In this document: one piece after another, positions 1 to 9,322 of the stretch
Position numbering within the stretch: position 1 is the first letter of the stretch
Layout: every line of letters begins with the position of its first letter
Assembly: GCF_020886695.1 (NCBI RefSeq)
Contig: NZ_AP024485.1
Location: forward strand, 3,477,001-3,541,000
Source of the DNA: Pseudodesulfovibrio sediminis
Lineage (GTDB): Bacteria > Desulfobacterota > Desulfovibrionia > Desulfovibrionales > Desulfovibrionaceae
Length of the DNA: 64,000 bases
Direction of reading: 5' to 3'
Made by a program: the position numbers and the translations under genes
Notes under the pieces: generated by a model
What the model was told of the DNA's origin: nothing
What the model saw: only the letters and a program-made list of their open reading frames with translations
Database searches by the model: none

Positions 1-11
1 TATGAGTGAGG

Positions 12-1442
12 CTACCGTGCCATGGAATCCAGGAATTCACGGTTGTTCTTGGTGCCTTTCATCTTGCCGCGCAGGAATTCCATGGAGTCGATGGAGTTCA
101 TGGGGGAGAGGAGCTTGCGCAGAATCCAGACGCGGTTCAGCACGTCTTCTTCAAGCAGCAGCTCTTCCTTGCGGGTGCCGGAGCGGTTGATGTCAATGGC
201 CGGGTACACGCGCTTGTCGGACAAGTGGCGATCCAGATAAATCTCCATGTTGCCGGTTCCCTTGAACTCTTCGAAAATGACTTCGTCCATGCGGGAGCCG
301 GTGTCGATGAGAGCTGTGGAGATAATGGTCAGGGAGCCGCCTTCCTCGATGTTGCGAGCCGCGCCAAAGAAACGCTTGGGGCGTTGCAGGGCGTTGGCGT
401 CAATACCACCGGAGAGCACGCGACCGCTTGACGGGGTCACGGCGTTGTATGCGCGGCCCAGCCGGGTGATGGAATCGAGCAGGATGACGACGTCACGCTT
501 ACGTTCCACCAAACGCTTGGCTTTTTCAATGACCATGTCCGCTACCTGCACGTGGCGCTGCGGAGGCTCGTCAAAGGTGGAGGAGACGACCTCGGCCTTG
601 ACTGTGCGCTGCATATCCGTCACTTCCTCGGGCCGCTCATCAATGAGCAGTACGATGAGGTCCACCTCGGGGTGGTTGGCGTTGATGGAGTTGGCGATGG
701 TCTGGAGCATGATTGTCTTACCGGTGCGGGGCGGGGCCACGATGACACCGCGCTGGCCTTTACCGATGGGAGACAACAGGTCGATGATGCGAGCGGAATA
801 ATTCTTGTCACCATTCTCAAGCCGAAGCTGTTCTTCGGGGTAGAGCGGAGTCAGGTTGTCAAAGAGCACTAGATTCTTGGAGTGCTTGGGGTCTTCGAAG
901 CCGATTTCGGAGACACGAAGCAATGCGAAATACCGTTCACCTTCCTTGGGAGGGCGAATCTGGCCAGAAACGACGTCACCCTTGCGGAGGCCGAAGCGGC
1001 GAATCTGGGAAGGGGAAACATAGATGTCATCCGGTCCGGCCATGTAGCTGTACATGGGGGAGCGCAGGAATCCGAATCCGTCAGGCAGGATTTCGAGAAC
1101 GCCTTCGCCAAATATCTGGCCGTCCTGAGAGGCGCATTCCTGCAGCAGTGAAAAGATGAGCTCCTGCTTGCGCATGGTGGAGGGGTTTTCCACCCCGTAC
1201 TCCATGGACAAATCAGTGAGGTCCTGCATGGACTTGAGTTTGAGTTCGGTTAGGTTCAGGCTGCCGCCATTCCCGTTACCGTTGCTGGAAGGGACTTTGT
1301 TGTGGGGTTTGCTCTTGGGCTTTGCGCCGCCTTTGGGAGCGACGTTGCCTTTTTTGGGAGCTTTACTTTTAGGCGCGACATTGCCTTTATTAGGCGCGCC
1401 TTTTGTTCCTTTGCTGTCGTTGCCAGTTTTTTTAATGGCCAT
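12..1442 (-). CDS. rho: Transcription termination factor Rho
   Basis: ATP-dependent RNA helicase that terminates transcription on unstructured RNA; 476 aa, ending just inside the window edge with a TAG stop. The cold-shock-like primary RNA-binding domain lies around residues 110-190. The P-loop APPRTGKT is at about 236-243, followed by the Walker B region ([13 protein letters not shown]) and the Q/R-loop region ([12 protein letters not shown]). The N-terminal ~60 residues are unusual: low-complexity, Lys/Gly/Pro/Asn-rich, with the element KGNVAPK twice, ahead of the normal Rho N-terminal helical domain. A TATAAA-like -10 sits about 45 bases upstream on the minus strand. No clear Shine-Dalgarno precedes the ATG, which fits the known autoregulation of rho leaders but does not show it. 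Identity is certain; the function of the basic tail is not. Confidence 0.97.
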   Translation of the reverse strand: MAIKKTGNDSKGTKGAPNKGNVAPKSKAPKKGNVAPKGGAKPKSKPHNKVPSSNGNGNGGSLNLTELKLKSMQDLTDLSMEYGVENPSTMRKQELIFSLLQECASQDGQIFGEGVLEILPDGFGFLRSPMYSYMAGPDDIYVSPSQIRRFGLRKGDVVSGQIRPPKEGERYFALLRVSEIGFEDPKHSKNLVLFDNLTPLYPEEQLRLENGDKNYSARIIDLLSPIGKGQRGVIVAPPRTGKTIMLQTIANSINANHPEVDLIVLLIDERPEEVTDMQRTVKAEVVSSTFDEPPQRHVQVADMVIEKAKRLVERKRDVVILLDSITRLGRAYNAVTPSSGRVLSGGIDANALQRPKRFFGAARNIEEGGSLTIISTALIDTGSRMDEVIFEEFKGTGNMEIYLDRHLSDKRVYPAIDINRSGTRKEELLLEEDVLNRVWILRKLLSPMNSIDSMEFLRGKMKGTKNNREFLDSMAR

Positions 1443-1730
1443 AGGTGAAATTTGGGTTTGAGGTTGGGTGATGAAAAGAAAGGTGTATTTATAGTATATG
1501 TATGATCTCAGAAAATCCTGAGAATTATGGCTGGTATAAAATAAAAAGGGCGGAGTAGGCTTGTTCGATCGATCAGTCAGGTCGTGATATGAAAAAGCAT
1601 GCCATTTTTCAAGTTGCGCAAACAGCCTTAAGGGTCATCAAAAAAATAAATGGTAGTGGGAAATATAATCAAACCGCGAAGCGGCATCAAGAATGGAGTT
1701 ATCGTAAAAGAGGGATTTTGACAAGCCCTG

Positions 1731-2246
1731 CTAGTCTTTTTTCTCCTGAGCTTCAATGACATCTGCGAACATTTCGTTAATGGCGTCTTTAATCTGCTCC
1801 TGAGTGCGGTCAACAGAGTATGCCAGTTCCATGGAAACCAGGCCCATTGCTTGTTCGAGCAGACGGCGTTCACCAAAGGACAGTTCTTTGTCCTTGCCTA
1901 TGAGGAACAGCTCTTTGAGCACATACGCCACGTCTGACAGATCGCCGCTTTTGAGCTTCTCAGAGTATTCGCGGTAACGACGGTTCCAGTTTTGACCCGT
2001 GTAGCCGGTAAATTCACTGCGATCATCAAGAGATTCGAAAATTGCCTGACCGATGCGCTTGCTGCACACGGAGCGAAGCCCCACATTCTCGGCATTGGCT
2101 ACAGGGACCATCAAGGTCACGTTGTTGCTCAAGATGCGGACTATGTAAAAATCGGCTTTAACACCACCGATCTCCTGAGACTCGACACGTTCGACGCGGC
2201 CGACACCCTGGGAGGGATACACAACCAATTCATTTACCTTGAACAC
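1731..2246 (-). CDS. carD: CarD-family transcriptional regulator
   Basis: 171 aa. The N-terminal half (about residues 1-65, starting FKVNELVVYPSQGVGRVE) is the Tudor-like RNA-polymerase-interacting domain of CarD/TRCF. The C-terminal half is helical and would contact promoter DNA. Members bind the RNAP beta subunit and stabilise open complexes at rRNA and other promoters. It lies 81 bases downstream of pth on the same strand and could be co-transcribed with it. A short GC stem (CCGC/GCGG at 1674-1684) followed by a T-rich stretch on the minus strand may be its terminator, but it is weak. The family call is confident; the target promoters cannot be told from the sequence. Confidence 0.93.
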   Translation of the reverse strand: MFKVNELVVYPSQGVGRVERVESQEIGGVKADFYIVRILSNNVTLMVPVANAENVGLRSVCSKRIGQAIFESLDDRSEFTGYTGQNWNRRYREYSEKLKSGDLSDVAYVLKELFLIGKDKELSFGERRLLEQAMGLVSMELAYSVDRTQEQIKDAINEMFADVIEAQEKKD

Positions 2247-2327
2247 TAGGAACCTCGCCTCCGAAAAAACAATTTATTACATACGACAGAAAGACATCAT
2301 ATCGAAAACCGGGTGAAGAGTCCACGA

Positions 2328-2945
2328 TTACTCGGATTCTTCTTCATTGAGGGAAAAGGAATTGATATGCTGGGTGGCAAAACCGATGCCACGTCGATAC
2401 ATGATGTCCAGACCTTTGAGAGCGTGAGCGATTATTTCGGGAAGATAGTTTACGGTTTCTGGCGCGAAAGGTTCCAGAACCCAGTCACTGATCGGTTTGT
2501 GTGGATCGGTGGGGCGCCCTACGCCAAGACGCAGACGGTAAAATCCCGGTGTACCGAGTCGATCCTGAATTGATTCCAAGCCGTTATGACCGTTGTTGCC
2601 GCCGCCTTTCTTCAATTTCATTCGTCCGACCGGCAGGTCGAGCTCATCATGGACGATCATGACATCGTCCGGTTTCAACCCATGGCGACCACAGATCTTT
2701 GACACGGCCTTGCCGCTCAGATTCATGAAGGTCATGGGTTTGGCCAGCAGGCGGTAGGCCCCGGCGAACTTCATCCGCCACAGCGCATAGTCTCCGGATT
2801 CCTCTATCTGCTCCAGGCGCATGGATTTGCGTTCCTGACCAAGAGCCAACAGCGCATCGACACACATGAACCCGATGTTGTGTCGGGTGTCTGCGTATTG
2901 GGGACCGGGATTGCCCAGACCTATGATGGCACTTTTATATTCCAT
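2328..2945 (-). CDS. pth: Peptidyl-tRNA hydrolase
   Basis: Cytoplasmic esterase that recycles peptidyl-tRNA released from stalled ribosomes; 205 aa, a normal length. The N-terminus carries the family motif GLGNPGPQYADTRHNIGF with the catalytic His at about residue 22. The FMNLSG motif, the DELDLP motif with the catalytic Asp, and GGGNNGHNG are all present in order. The C-terminus (SLNEEESE) is acidic. It follows the ctc gene, but a strong terminator (3011-3045) separates them, so pth probably has its own promoter near 2950-3010. Confidence 0.96.
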   Translation of the reverse strand: MEYKSAIIGLGNPGPQYADTRHNIGFMCVDALLALGQERKSMRLEQIEESGDYALWRMKFAGAYRLLAKPMTFMNLSGKAVSKICGRHGLKPDDVMIVHDELDLPVGRMKLKKGGGNNGHNGLESIQDRLGTPGFYRLRLGVGRPTDPHKPISDWVLEPFAPETVNYLPEIIAHALKGLDIMYRRGIGFATQHINSFSLNEEESE

Positions 2946-3010
2946 GGCTCATGAATGCGGTTGTGGTGGGATGAACACAGAGGAGCTTATCAGGCTCTTG
3001 CCCGAGAGGC

Positions 3011-3045
3011 AAAAAAATCCCGGAGCGCGGATCCGCGCTCCGGGA
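3011..3045 (-). terminator. Rho-independent terminator of ctc
   Basis: A perfect 28-base palindrome (3018-3045, core GGAGCGCGGATCCGCGCTCC) is followed on the minus strand by seven T (complement of A3011-3017). It lies 25 bases downstream of the ctc stop. Confidence 0.9.
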
Positions 3046-3070
3046 AGACGTATCAATGGGTAACTCGAAA

Positions 3071-3724
3071 CTATTCGGCTTCGCTTGCTTCGTCTTCTTT
3101 TGCACCGACGATAGCGACTTCAGCTTCTTCCTCGTCACCGACTTCATCTTCTTCAGAACCGCGCATTTCGTTGACAGCAACGACTGCGTAGTTCTCGTCG
3201 AACAGCGGGCTGACGCCTTCGGGGAAGGTGACTGCCTCAATGTGAATGGAATCCATGATATCCAGTTCGGTGATATCGATGGTGATGGATTCGGGAATGT
3301 CCATGGGCTTACAGATAACTTCGATGCTGTCTCGGTAAAGCTCAATCTGGCCGCCAAGCTTGACGCCCTTGGATTCACCGATGAGTTCGAAGTGGACTGC
3401 GACCTTGATTTCCTGGGTCAGGTCAACACCAAAAAAGTCGACATGCTCGGGCACGCCTTTGACAGGCTCGTTGCGGACACGCCACAGCAGTGCAGGCATG
3501 GTTTCGGTCTTGCCGCCACGGTCCAGAACCAGGTCGAAGACCTGTGCGGTGCCGAGCTGGGCGTATGCTTTCTGCAGGGGGACCATTTCGACCTTGACCG
3601 GGATGTTGACGCCCTTGGCATCGTAGTAAATTCCGGGGACCATGCCGGTGGCACGGAGACGACGGTTAGGGCCTTTGCCCAGTTGAGTGCGTTCTTCAAC
3701 GTTGAGTTTCAGCAGTTCTGCCAT
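3071..3724 (-). CDS. ctc: 50S ribosomal protein L25 / general stress protein Ctc
   Basis: 217 aa. An N-terminal L25 domain that binds 5S rRNA (about residues 1-95, starting MAELLKLNVEERTQLGKG) is followed by the TL5/Ctc C-terminal beta domain and an acidic tail rich in Glu. The ATG at 3724 is chosen because AAGGAG sits seven bases upstream and the residues before it do not resemble the family. It lies 78 bases downstream of prs on the same strand, the widespread prs-ctc pairing, so the two are probably co-transcribed. A strong terminator follows. Confidence 0.95.
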   Translation of the reverse strand: MAELLKLNVEERTQLGKGPNRRLRATGMVPGIYYDAKGVNIPVKVEMVPLQKAYAQLGTAQVFDLVLDRGGKTETMPALLWRVRNEPVKGVPEHVDFFGVDLTQEIKVAVHFELIGESKGVKLGGQIELYRDSIEVICKPMDIPESITIDITELDIMDSIHIEAVTFPEGVSPLFDENYAVVAVNEMRGSEEDEVGDEEEAEVAIVGAKEDEASEAE

Positions 3725-3802
3725 GAGAGTTTCTCCTTTTGCGCCCTGGCCGTCACCTTTTGACGGACGCTCGCGCATCAATAGGTTTGCGGGATAAATC
3801 CC

Positions 3803-4741
3803 TTATACGAAGAGTACGGACACGGACGATTCCGTGTGTACATTGTTGATTGCTTTGGCCAGCAGGGAAGCCACGGAGCGCTGTTTGATCTTGGAACAGG
3901 CCTGGGCCTGTTCGTTCAGCGGGATGGTGTCGGTGACAACCACCTCGGAGAATGCGGATTCTTCCAGACGCTGGATGGCGGGGCCGGACAGGACCGGGTG
4001 CGTGGCGCAGGCCATGACGTCCTTGGCGCCGTTGTCCATGATGACGTTGGCAGCGGCGCACATGGTGCCGGCGGTGTCGATCATATCGTCGATAACCACG
4101 GCGACCTTGTCCTTGACGTCACCAATGATGTGCATGGCCTTGGCCTGATTGGGAGCGTCGCGGCGTTTGTCCACGATAGCCAAGGATGCGCCGAGGCGTT
4201 TGGCATAGGCACGGGCGCGTTCCACGCCACCTGCATCAGGGGAAATAATGACGAAATCCTCGTCGCGGTCACGCAGATGTTCCATCAGGGCGGGGGCGGC
4301 GAACAGGTTGTCCACCGGACAGTTGAAGAAGCCCTGAATCTGTCCTGCGTGCAGGTCGATGGTCACCAGTCGCTGCATGCCTGCCGTGGAGAGCAGGTCT
4401 GCCACCATCTTGGCTGAGATGGGAGCGCGGGGGACGACCTTGCGGTCCTGACGCGCATAACCGAAATACGGCACCACGGCGGTGACGCGGGATGCGCTGG
4501 CGCGTTTGAGTGCGTCCAGCATCAGGCAGAGTTCAATGAGGTGGTAGTTGACCGGCGAACAGGTGGGCTGCACAACGAATACATCGTCGCCGCGGACGTT
4601 CTCACCAATCTCAATGCGGATTTCCCCATCGGAGAAGCGTTCGCGCAGGACCGGGGAAGACTTGGTCCCCAAATGTTCACAAATGGCATCAGCCAGTTTG
4701 GGGCTTGCAGATCCGCTGATGATCTTCAATTCGCCGTGCAT
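3803..4741 (-). CDS. prs: Ribose-phosphate pyrophosphokinase
   Basis: Makes PRPP from ribose-5-phosphate and ATP for nucleotide, His and Trp synthesis; 312 aa, the class I length. Visible motifs are the N-terminal [12 protein letters not shown], the flexible-loop/Mg region [11 protein letters not shown], the pyrophosphate region [10 protein letters not shown], and the ribose-5-phosphate loop [12 protein letters not shown]. The ATG at 4741 has a GAGG Shine-Dalgarno. tRNA-Gln lies just upstream on the same strand and ctc just downstream. PRPP is also consumed by trpD in this window. Confidence 0.97.
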   Translation of the reverse strand: MHGELKIISGSASPKLADAICEHLGTKSSPVLRERFSDGEIRIEIGENVRGDDVFVVQPTCSPVNYHLIELCLMLDALKRASASRVTAVVPYFGYARQDRKVVPRAPISAKMVADLLSTAGMQRLVTIDLHAGQIQGFFNCPVDNLFAAPALMEHLRDRDEDFVIISPDAGGVERARAYAKRLGASLAIVDKRRDAPNQAKAMHIIGDVKDKVAVVIDDMIDTAGTMCAAANVIMDNGAKDVMACATHPVLSGPAIQRLEESAFSEVVVTDTIPLNEQAQACSKIKQRSVASLLAKAINNVHTESSVSVLFV

Positions 4742-4770
4742 GACTACCTCATTATAAGATTATAAAAAAA

Positions 4771-4845
4771 TGGCTGGGGCGGAAGGATTCGAACCCTCGA
4801 ATACATGGACCAAAACCATGTGTCTTACCACTTGACGACGCCCCA
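4771..4845 (-). tRNA. tRNA-Gln (anticodon TTG)
   Basis: The minus strand folds as a full cloverleaf: acceptor TGGGGCG/CGCCCCA, a D-arm GTC...GAC, anticodon stem CATGG/CCATG with loop TTTTGGT (anticodon TTG), T-loop GGTTCGAATCC, and an encoded CCA at 4771-4773. It sits between ispE and prs on the same strand and probably shares their transcript. Confidence 0.96.
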
Positions 4846-4949
4846 GCAAAAAAAATGTCGATAAACGGCCAATCGCGGTGTTGCTGTGTGCAATTCAGAC
4901 CCTTGTGTGCCTGAATACGCAGCGGTTGACCGGTATCTCTGATGGAGAC

Positions 4950-5822
4950 CTATTGGCATTCCATCGTAAAAATTTCAATCCCGTCCTTTTCAAGGGCCTT
5001 GGCAGCGAACGTAGCTGTAACCCTGTCAGGAAACAGGCCGAACAGGGAGGCCCCGGATCCGCTCATCGCAGCTTTTTTCGCACCATATTCAAGGAGGTTA
5101 TCCTTGATTTTTCGAAGTGTCGGATGCGCTTCGAAAACAACCGGCTCAAAGTCATTGACCATGTCCGCGGGCGAAACGGGAGCTGGATTCTTATTACCAG
5201 ATTCTTGGGATGTCAAGGATTCTGCGATATTTGGAAATCCATTCTTTTCATCCCAGCATTTAAATGCCCAGGGGGTGTCCACGTGTATATCCGGGCAGGC
5301 GATCAGCAGGGTCATCCCTGTCAGATCCACTGTTGCCGGGGTCAGCACTTCGCCTATTCCTCCGGCCCAGGCCGGGCCGTCCATGAGGAAGAAAGGAATG
5401 TCAGCACCCAGGGTTGCCGCCAGAGCGATCATTTCATCCTGGGACAACGCCTTGTCGCCGGCCTCGGAGTTGAGCCATTTGAGCATTGCCGCACTATCAG
5501 AGCTGCCGCCGCCGAGTCCGCCGCCCATGGGGATGTTCTTGGTCAGGGTAACAAAAATGCCCGGCTGGAATCCCGTGGCAGCCCCGTAGGCTTTCCACGT
5601 CTTGTATATGAGATTGGAGGTCGTCTCCAGTTCGGGCCTTTCCGGGCAACGGATATAGAAATGGTCATCGTGTCCCGGTTCTATTTTCAGCAGATCGCAC
5701 GGCACGTCTACCGGATAGAATAGCGTACGCAGCTCGTGGTAGCCATCCTCTCGTAGGCCGAGAATCTCCAGGTGTAAATTGATCTTGGCCGGAGCGACCA
5801 GAGTAGCGGGGGTGATTGGCAT
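4950..5822 (-). CDS. ispE: 4-diphosphocytidyl-2-C-methyl-D-erythritol kinase
   Basis: ATP-dependent GHMP kinase of the MEP isoprenoid pathway, 290 aa. The N-terminal substrate motif APAKINLHL, the GHMP ATP-binding loop IPMGGGLGGGSSDSAAML, and the C-terminal MSGSGASLFG glycine-rich motif are all present. The ATG at 5822 starts the recognisable family sequence; residues encoded further upstream lie inside the degP terminator and are not family-like. Its 5' end therefore abuts the degP terminator, and a promoter must lie close to, or overlap, that hairpin. Confidence 0.95.
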   Translation of the reverse strand: MPITPATLVAPAKINLHLEILGLREDGYHELRTLFYPVDVPCDLLKIEPGHDDHFYIRCPERPELETTSNLIYKTWKAYGAATGFQPGIFVTLTKNIPMGGGLGGGSSDSAAMLKWLNSEAGDKALSQDEMIALAATLGADIPFFLMDGPAWAGGIGEVLTPATVDLTGMTLLIACPDIHVDTPWAFKCWDEKNGFPNIAESLTSQESGNKNPAPVSPADMVNDFEPVVFEAHPTLRKIKDNLLEYGAKKAAMSGSGASLFGLFPDRVTATFAAKALEKDGIEIFTMECQ

Positions 5823-5832
5823 AGGCGATCCC

Positions 5833-5860
5833 AAGAAAAAGGGGCTCCGTGAGGAGCCCC
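5833..5860 (-). terminator. Rho-independent terminator of degP
   Basis: Stem GGGGCTCC/GGAGCCCC with loop GTGA (5841-5860), followed on the minus strand by TTTTTCTT. It starts 8 bases after the degP stop. Confidence 0.9.
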
Positions 5861-5868
5861 GATGAGTG

Positions 5869-7290
5869 TTAGTCCAGAGGCAGGGCGACAAAGCTGTTTT
5901 TGCCCTGTCGCTTGATGAGCAGCATGACCGCTCCACGTTTCTTGTCACGTTGGATCACGCCTTCAAGTTCTTTCACGGTGTTGACGTCCTGCTGGTTGGC
6001 CTGGATGACAACATCACCCTGACGGATGCCTTCTGCTCCGGCAGCGGCGTTGGGGTCCACTGAGACCACGAGCAGGCCCTGTGTCGTTTCCAGACCCAGT
6101 GCCTTGGCTTCCTGGTCGGTAATGGATTTCAGCGCCATGCCGAGCACTGCCTTGGCCTCTTTTGGCTTTTGCATTTCAGGGGCCATGGATGCCATGGTCT
6201 TTTCACCGCGCTGTCCGAGGATGACGGTCTTCTTGACGCGCTTTCCACTTCTCCACAACACGAGACGGGCCTTGTCGCCGGGAGCGAGGCCTGCAATACG
6301 CTGGAGCAGTTCATTATTATCAGCGATCTTGTGTCCGTTGACTTCAAGAATGACATCGCCTTGTTTGACGCCGCCCTTGTCAGCCGGATGGCCTTTGCCC
6401 ACGGAGGCAATCAGCGCGCCTGTGGTTTCGGGGAGGCCAAGGGCCTTGGCCTGGGTGTCGGACACCCGTTGGATGGTTACGCCGAGCCAGCCGCGCTGGA
6501 CAACCTTGCCCTGTTGCAGTTGGGCGATGATCTTTTTGGCCTGGGAACTGGGGATGGCGAAGCCGATATTTTCGGCAGCCGCGTTGATGGCCGTGTTGAT
6601 GCCGATGACTTCTCCCTGCATGTTCAGCAGGGGGCCACCGGAGTTGCCCGGATTGATCGAGGCGTCGGTCTGGAGAAAGTTATCGAACGGACCTGCGCCG
6701 ATGATACGGTGTTTGGCAGAGATGATGCCCGCAGTGACCGTGTTGTCCAGGCCGAACGGGTTACCGATTGCCAGAACCCATTCGCCGACTTGGATGGCGT
6801 CCGAGTTGCCCAGGGCGAGTGTCGGCAGTTTATGACCTATCTTGATCTTCAGGACGGCCAGATCGGTTTCCTGGTCCGCGCCCACGACTTCGGCCTCGTA
6901 CGTGGCTTTGTCATTCTGGAACCGGACAGTGACCTTGTCCGCGCCATTGATGACGTGGTTGTTGGTGACTATCATGCCCTCGGGAGTAATGACAAAACCG
7001 GAACCCTGACCAAGTTGTTTGCGAGGCTGGCCTTGAGGTTGGCCGAAAAATTTATCAAATCGATCGAAAAACTCACGGAACGGGTGTCCCTCCGGAACCT
7101 GCTGGCGAAAGAGTTCAGCCTGTCCGTCGCCACCGGTGGTGGTCCGTTCCGTTGAGATGAATACGACGGCTTTGCCGGCCTTGGCGGCCAGTTCCGTGAA
7201 GACAGGCAGGCCGTTATCCGCCTGTACCATCATCGGGACAGCCAGGGCGATGGTTAGAGTGAGTATGAAATTGTGTAGCTTATGGGTCAT
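5869..7290 (-). CDS. degP: Periplasmic serine protease Do (DegP/HtrA family)
   Basis: 473 aa with an N-terminal signal peptide (cleavage likely after about residue 24, ...MMVQA). The trypsin-like domain has the full triad: His112 (NNHVING), Asp143 (ETDLAVL) and Ser217 (NPGNSGGPL). Two PDZ domains follow, at about 260-350 and 375-470. It degrades or refolds misfolded envelope proteins. The start at 7290 has an excellent TTTTGGAGG Shine-Dalgarno; in-frame sequence upstream lacks family character. It is transcribed divergently from the solute-binding protein at 7515, and a strong terminator follows. Confidence 0.95.
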   Translation of the reverse strand: MTHKLHNFILTLTIALAVPMMVQADNGLPVFTELAAKAGKAVVFISTERTTTGGDGQAELFRQQVPEGHPFREFFDRFDKFFGQPQGQPRKQLGQGSGFVITPEGMIVTNNHVINGADKVTVRFQNDKATYEAEVVGADQETDLAVLKIKIGHKLPTLALGNSDAIQVGEWVLAIGNPFGLDNTVTAGIISAKHRIIGAGPFDNFLQTDASINPGNSGGPLLNMQGEVIGINTAINAAAENIGFAIPSSQAKKIIAQLQQGKVVQRGWLGVTIQRVSDTQAKALGLPETTGALIASVGKGHPADKGGVKQGDVILEVNGHKIADNNELLQRIAGLAPGDKARLVLWRSGKRVKKTVILGQRGEKTMASMAPEMQKPKEAKAVLGMALKSITDQEAKALGLETTQGLLVVSVDPNAAAGAEGIRQGDVVIQANQQDVNTVKELEGVIQRDKKRGAVMLLIKRQGKNSFVALPLD

Positions 7291-7514
7291 GAATCCTCCA
7301 AAAGGGATATGGAAAACAGGAGTGCGCAGAATAAAGTCGCACTGATGGACTATATCCCTTTTTTTGTCGATGTAAATAGTGTGAATTCGATTGCACATGA
7401 ATTTGTCGTTTTTTTTGTTTTTTTGATGGAGAAATATCCAGTTTGTTATATAAGTCCATATACTGTGCATTTTTGCATTGATGGTACCGAGTCCCTATCA
7501 GTCTGGAGGAAGGC

Positions 7515-8276
7515 GTGTATGGAGCTGGTATGATGCGGATTGTGAAGCTGGTCCTGATTGTGCTCTGTTGGAGCGCTGTCATCTGTCCTGTCGCCGGTGC
7601 GGCGGAGCCACTGCGTTTTACTACTTCCATCAAACCTCCTTTTTCCACCGTTGACAAAACCGGTTTTTTTGACGTCCTCATCAGTGAGTTGAGTCAACGC
7701 ATACATACGACTATTGAAATAGTGAGGGTGCCGCCGGCTCGGGCGCTGGTCATGGTCAACGAGGGACTCAGTGACGGCGAATTGCCGCGCATAGCCGGAT
7801 TGCAGGAAGAATTTGAAAACCTGATTCTTGTGGAGGAAAAACTCCTTGATTATACCTTTGTCGGATTCACCTGGAAGGAGATGGAAGTCGATAAGTGGGA
7901 AGACCTTGCCGGAAAGAATGTCGGTTATCTGATAGGGTGGCGGATTTTCGAGCACAACGTGCCGGAGACGGAACAGGTCTATAAGCTGCGTATGCCGAAG
8001 CTTCTTTTTGAGATGCTTAACGCAAAGCGGATTGATGTGGCGCTGTACGAGCGGTATGCCGGATGGGAGATCCTGAAAGGGGGCGCGCCTCTCCCGGAAA
8101 TTCATGAGCTGCCCAAGCCTTTGGCCGTGAAGGGAATGTATCTGTACATGAACAAGAAAAATGCGCATCTTGTCCCGGCCGTTACTCGTGCCCTGCGCGA
8201 GATGAAAGAGGACGGCACATATCAGCGGATATTCGACGCGACGCTGCATGTGGAGGAAGACATATATTTTCCGTAA
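7515..8276 (+). CDS. Periplasmic solute-binding protein, family 3-like
   Basis: Up to 253 aa: a hydrophobic signal peptide (IVKLVLIVLCWSAV...AGAAE) and then a bilobal periplasmic binding domain resembling SBP family 3 (PLRFTTSIKPPFSTV at the N-terminus; WEDLAGKNVGYLIGW in the second lobe). The start is ambiguous: GTG 7515 has GGAGG five bases away, while ATG 7530 has GGAG five bases away. No permease or ATPase genes are adjacent, so it is an orphan binding protein; in such genomes these may feed a distant ABC transporter or a sensor. A second protein of the same type lies at 41013. The ligand cannot be inferred. Confidence 0.8.
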   Translation: MYGAGMMRIVKLVLIVLCWSAVICPVAGAAEPLRFTTSIKPPFSTVDKTGFFDVLISELSQRIHTTIEIVRVPPARALVMVNEGLSDGELPRIAGLQEEFENLILVEEKLLDYTFVGFTWKEMEVDKWEDLAGKNVGYLIGWRIFEHNVPETEQVYKLRMPKLLFEMLNAKRIDVALYERYAGWEILKGGAPLPEIHELPKPLAVKGMYLYMNKKNAHLVPAVTRALREMKEDGTYQRIFDATLHVEEDIYFP

Positions 8277-8332
8277 GAACGAGTGTGAAGGCTTGCCTTT
8301 TCAAGTCCTGTCGGCTAGGAAACATTCCCCGT

Positions 8333-8409
8333 GGCCCCGTAGCTCAGTTGGATAGAGCACAGGATTCCTAATCCTGGTGTCGCAAGTTCGATTCTTGCCG
8401 GGGTCACCA
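8333..8409 (+). tRNA. tRNA-Arg (anticodon CCT)
   Basis: Cloverleaf visible: acceptor GGCCCCG/CGGGGTC, D-arm GCTCAGTTGGATAGAGC, anticodon stem CAGGA/TCCTG with loop TTCCTAA (anticodon CCT), T-loop AAGTTCGATTCTT, and an encoded CCA at 8407-8409. A terminator follows within 15 bases. Confidence 0.96.
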
Positions 8410-8410
8410 C

Positions 8411-8449
8411 CAAAAAAAATACCCGCTCTCAGATGAGGCGGGTTTTTTT
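8411..8449. terminator. Bidirectional terminator between tRNA-Arg and a methyltransferase gene
   Basis: Stem ACCCGC/GCGGGT (8421-8442) is flanked by an A-run on the left (8412-8419) and a T-run on the right (8443-8449). It can therefore terminate the plus-strand tRNA-Arg and the minus-strand methyltransferase gene. Confidence 0.88.
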
Positions 8450-8490
8450 GTGCTTGGCATAGTGCTCGGGGAACGGGAAGTACCGCTCGG

Positions 8491-9150
8491 TCACGGGCGA
8501 CTCTCGCTGGGTCGGAGTGATTGTTTTTTTCGGCACAGGGCAATGGTCCAGGGGAGGGGGGTATGCACTTCCGTGACCTCGAACAGCTCGGACACGAAGT
8601 TGACAAATGCCCGTCTGCTCCAGTGCTGGAGATGACCGGGAGTGTTGCCCCAGTCTCTCAGGTATGCAAGGCGGACCATGTTCAAGGCCCTCCAAACGGG
8701 TTCGCGGGGAACGCTGAGCAGGCAGTGGGATTCGGTCAATGCATGCAGCTTTTCGAGTCCGGCGCGAGGGTCCTCAAGGTGTTCGAGGACTTCACAGCAG
8801 ACAACCAGCTCTGCCTTGAATTCCTGATCGATCGGGATGTCGTAGATACTCATCTTTTCAAGCCGCACCCGTTTCGAGGAGACGTTTTTCCGCGCTGTTG
8901 CCAGTACGGCATCCGAGATGTCGGCACCGACAATGGTGGCCGCGGTGTTGTCCAGCGCGAGTTTGATCATCTCGCCTTCACCGCATCCCACTTCCATTAT
9001 GGTGGAGGGGGCGAGGTCGGTCATGATCCGGGCTATGCGGGCATCGAACTGCCTGACGAGATAGCGGGAAACAGGATTTGATACGCCACGTTTCTCGGTG
9101 ACGTTGCCGACCACGACTCCATTCTCTGTTGATATATTTGGTGATGCCAT
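8491..9150 (-). CDS. Class I SAM-dependent methyltransferase
   Basis: 219 aa. The Rossmann methyltransferase core is clear: motif I IMEVGCGEGEM (about residues 50-60), motif II VGADISD, and motif IV-like VVCCEVLEHLEDP. It belongs with the UbiE/Methyltransf_11-like group that includes enzymes acting on lipids, quinones or glycans; the substrate is not evident. The gene stands alone on the minus strand, ending at the shared terminator with tRNA-Arg. Confident for fold, not for substrate. Confidence 0.85.
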   Translation of the reverse strand: MASPNISTENGVVVGNVTEKRGVSNPVSRYLVRQFDARIARIMTDLAPSTIMEVGCGEGEMIKLALDNTAATIVGADISDAVLATARKNVSSKRVRLEKMSIYDIPIDQEFKAELVVCCEVLEHLEDPRAGLEKLHALTESHCLLSVPREPVWRALNMVRLAYLRDWGNTPGHLQHWSRRAFVNFVSELFEVTEVHTPLPWTIALCRKKQSLRPSESRP

Positions 9151-9322
9151 GCTTGTCGTCTGTGAATGAGGGTGAGGGGTCCGGGCAACGGTCGGTATTG
9201 AGTGTAGGGCCTGCCGTTGCTGCCTGCCGTAGACCGATTTCAGGGATCGGCCTTTCAGCGGGTTGTAATGGCTTTTGCTGTGCTTTGCACTGCTTTTCTT
9301 CAGCTAATACTGCGTGAGCGGG

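Noticed and set aside
24-1461. Several plus-strand frames opposite rho
   Set aside because: Antisense shadows of rho with low-complexity content.
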